Source: an uncultured Carboxylicivirga sp. (GTDB lineage: Bacteria > Bacteroidota > Bacteroidia > Bacteroidales > Marinilabiliaceae). From it: a DNA stretch of 64,000 bases. Positions 63,699-64,000 of this stretch are shown here, piece by piece. The stretch lies in contig CANNEA010000001.1 of the NCBI GenBank assembly GCA_947503525.1, forward strand, positions 1 through 64,000, given 5' to 3'. Both the position numbers and the translations under genes were made by a program. The notes beneath the pieces are model-generated. The model saw only the letters and a list, made by a program, of their open reading frames with translations. It made no database searches and was not told the DNA's origin. Position 1 is the first letter of the stretch, and each line of letters opens with the position of its first letter.

Positions 63699-64000
63699 TT
63701 ATGCTTTTGAAATCAATACCGTTGCATAAGCCGAAATACCTGCTTCGCTACCTACAAAGCCTAATTTTTCCGTTGTGGTTGCTTTTATGGCAATATCTTC
63801 CAAGTCAATTTGCATCACCTCAGCAAGTGTTTGCTGCATAATTGGAATCAGGTCTTTTAACTTAGGAGTTTGTAATGCAATGGTTGAATCAATGTTTCCA
63901 ACTTCGTATCCTTTATCACGGATAAGATGTATTGTTTTATCCAATAAAATTTTGCTATCAATGCCTTTTAGCGAGGGATCATTATCTGGAAAGTGATAAC
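63699..64000 (-). CDS. ispF: 2-C-methyl-D-erythritol 2,4-cyclodiphosphate synthase, C-terminal part
   Basis: IspF of the non-mevalonate isoprenoid pathway, which forms the cyclic diphosphate MEcPP. The gene runs off the window edge. The visible part starts with HFPDNDPSLKGIDSK, the usual IspF sequence, and continues with KGYEVGNIDSTIALQTPKL and IAIKATTTEKLGFVGSEAGISAYA, the conserved C-terminus. About 60 N-terminal residues are outside. A TTG start inside the gene is not the real start. It is followed 3 bp later by the thioredoxin gene. Confidence 0.93.
   Translation of the reverse strand, partial: YHFPDNDPSLKGIDSKILLDKTIHLIRDKGYEVGNIDSTIALQTPKLKDLIPIMQQTLAEVMQIDLEDIAIKATTTEKLGFVGSEAGISAYATVLISKA

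Overview
The window looks like a chromosomal segment of a free-living, probably marine, polysaccharide-degrading Bacteroidota (Marinilabiliales/Bacteroidales-like). The base composition is AT-rich. It carries a SusC/SusD/SusE-type glycan uptake locus, type IX secretion (T9SS) C-terminal sorting domains, a PorE-like OmpA lipoprotein, DUF5686 and DUF6377 proteins, and promoter candidates of the Bacteroidota form (TAnnTTTG at about -7). Genus is not determinable from the sequence alone.

Layout. (1) 1-460: 3' end of a 23S rRNA gene, a spacer with an inverted repeat, the 5S rRNA gene and terminators, with no tRNA after the 5S. (2) 0.5-7.7 kb: pepE on the plus strand, then a tightly packed minus-strand operon (MORN-repeat protein, subtilisin-like T9SS cargo protease, xseA, TPR sensor histidine kinase, xseB). 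(3) 7.7-18 kb: an accessory locus for fucose-containing, probably sulfated and/or pectin-like glycans: GH28-like protein, two dissimilar GH29 fucosidases, a sulfatase, an AraC regulator and a sodium:sugar symporter. It has no SusC/SusD pair and contains gene remnants. (4) 18-20.9 kb: dnaK and an orphan hypothetical gene. (5) 21-26.4 kb: an export locus with two membrane-fusion proteins, a TolC-type channel and a MacB-type permease, but no ATPase. (6) 26.5-39.5 kb: housekeeping and envelope genes (glmM, an RluB-type pseudouridine synthase, two DUF5686 proteins, an MFS transporter, valS, a DMT transporter). (7) 39.5-41.6 kb: a membrane-anchored amidase and a small membrane protein, bracketed by an exact 16-bp inverted repeat. 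(8) 41.6-54.6 kb: a polysaccharide utilization locus with two GH30 enzymes, SusE-, SusD- and SusC-like proteins, a T9SS-sorted secreted protein, a DUF6377 regulator and an adjacent DUF481 barrel; a beta-glucan (beta-1,6-linked or branched) is the best substrate guess. (9) 54.7-64 kb: an aminotransferase, a perfect 36-bp palindrome with a mini-ORF, the pyrF-prfA-purM group, two small-molecule transporters, a PorE-like lipoprotein, a thioredoxin and a truncated ispF.

The two glycan loci and the T9SS-related genes fit together: secreted or surface enzymes cut polysaccharide, the SusCD pair or the symporter imports the products, and locus-specific regulators sense them. Nothing in the window is a clear new defence or mobile system. 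The most unusual items are a 68-bp copy of the dnaK 3' end and terminator about 10 kb away, the inverted repeat around the amidase cassette, the ATPase-less export operon, a palindromic operator candidate before the AraC gene, and a sensor kinase sitting inside the exonuclease VII operon.
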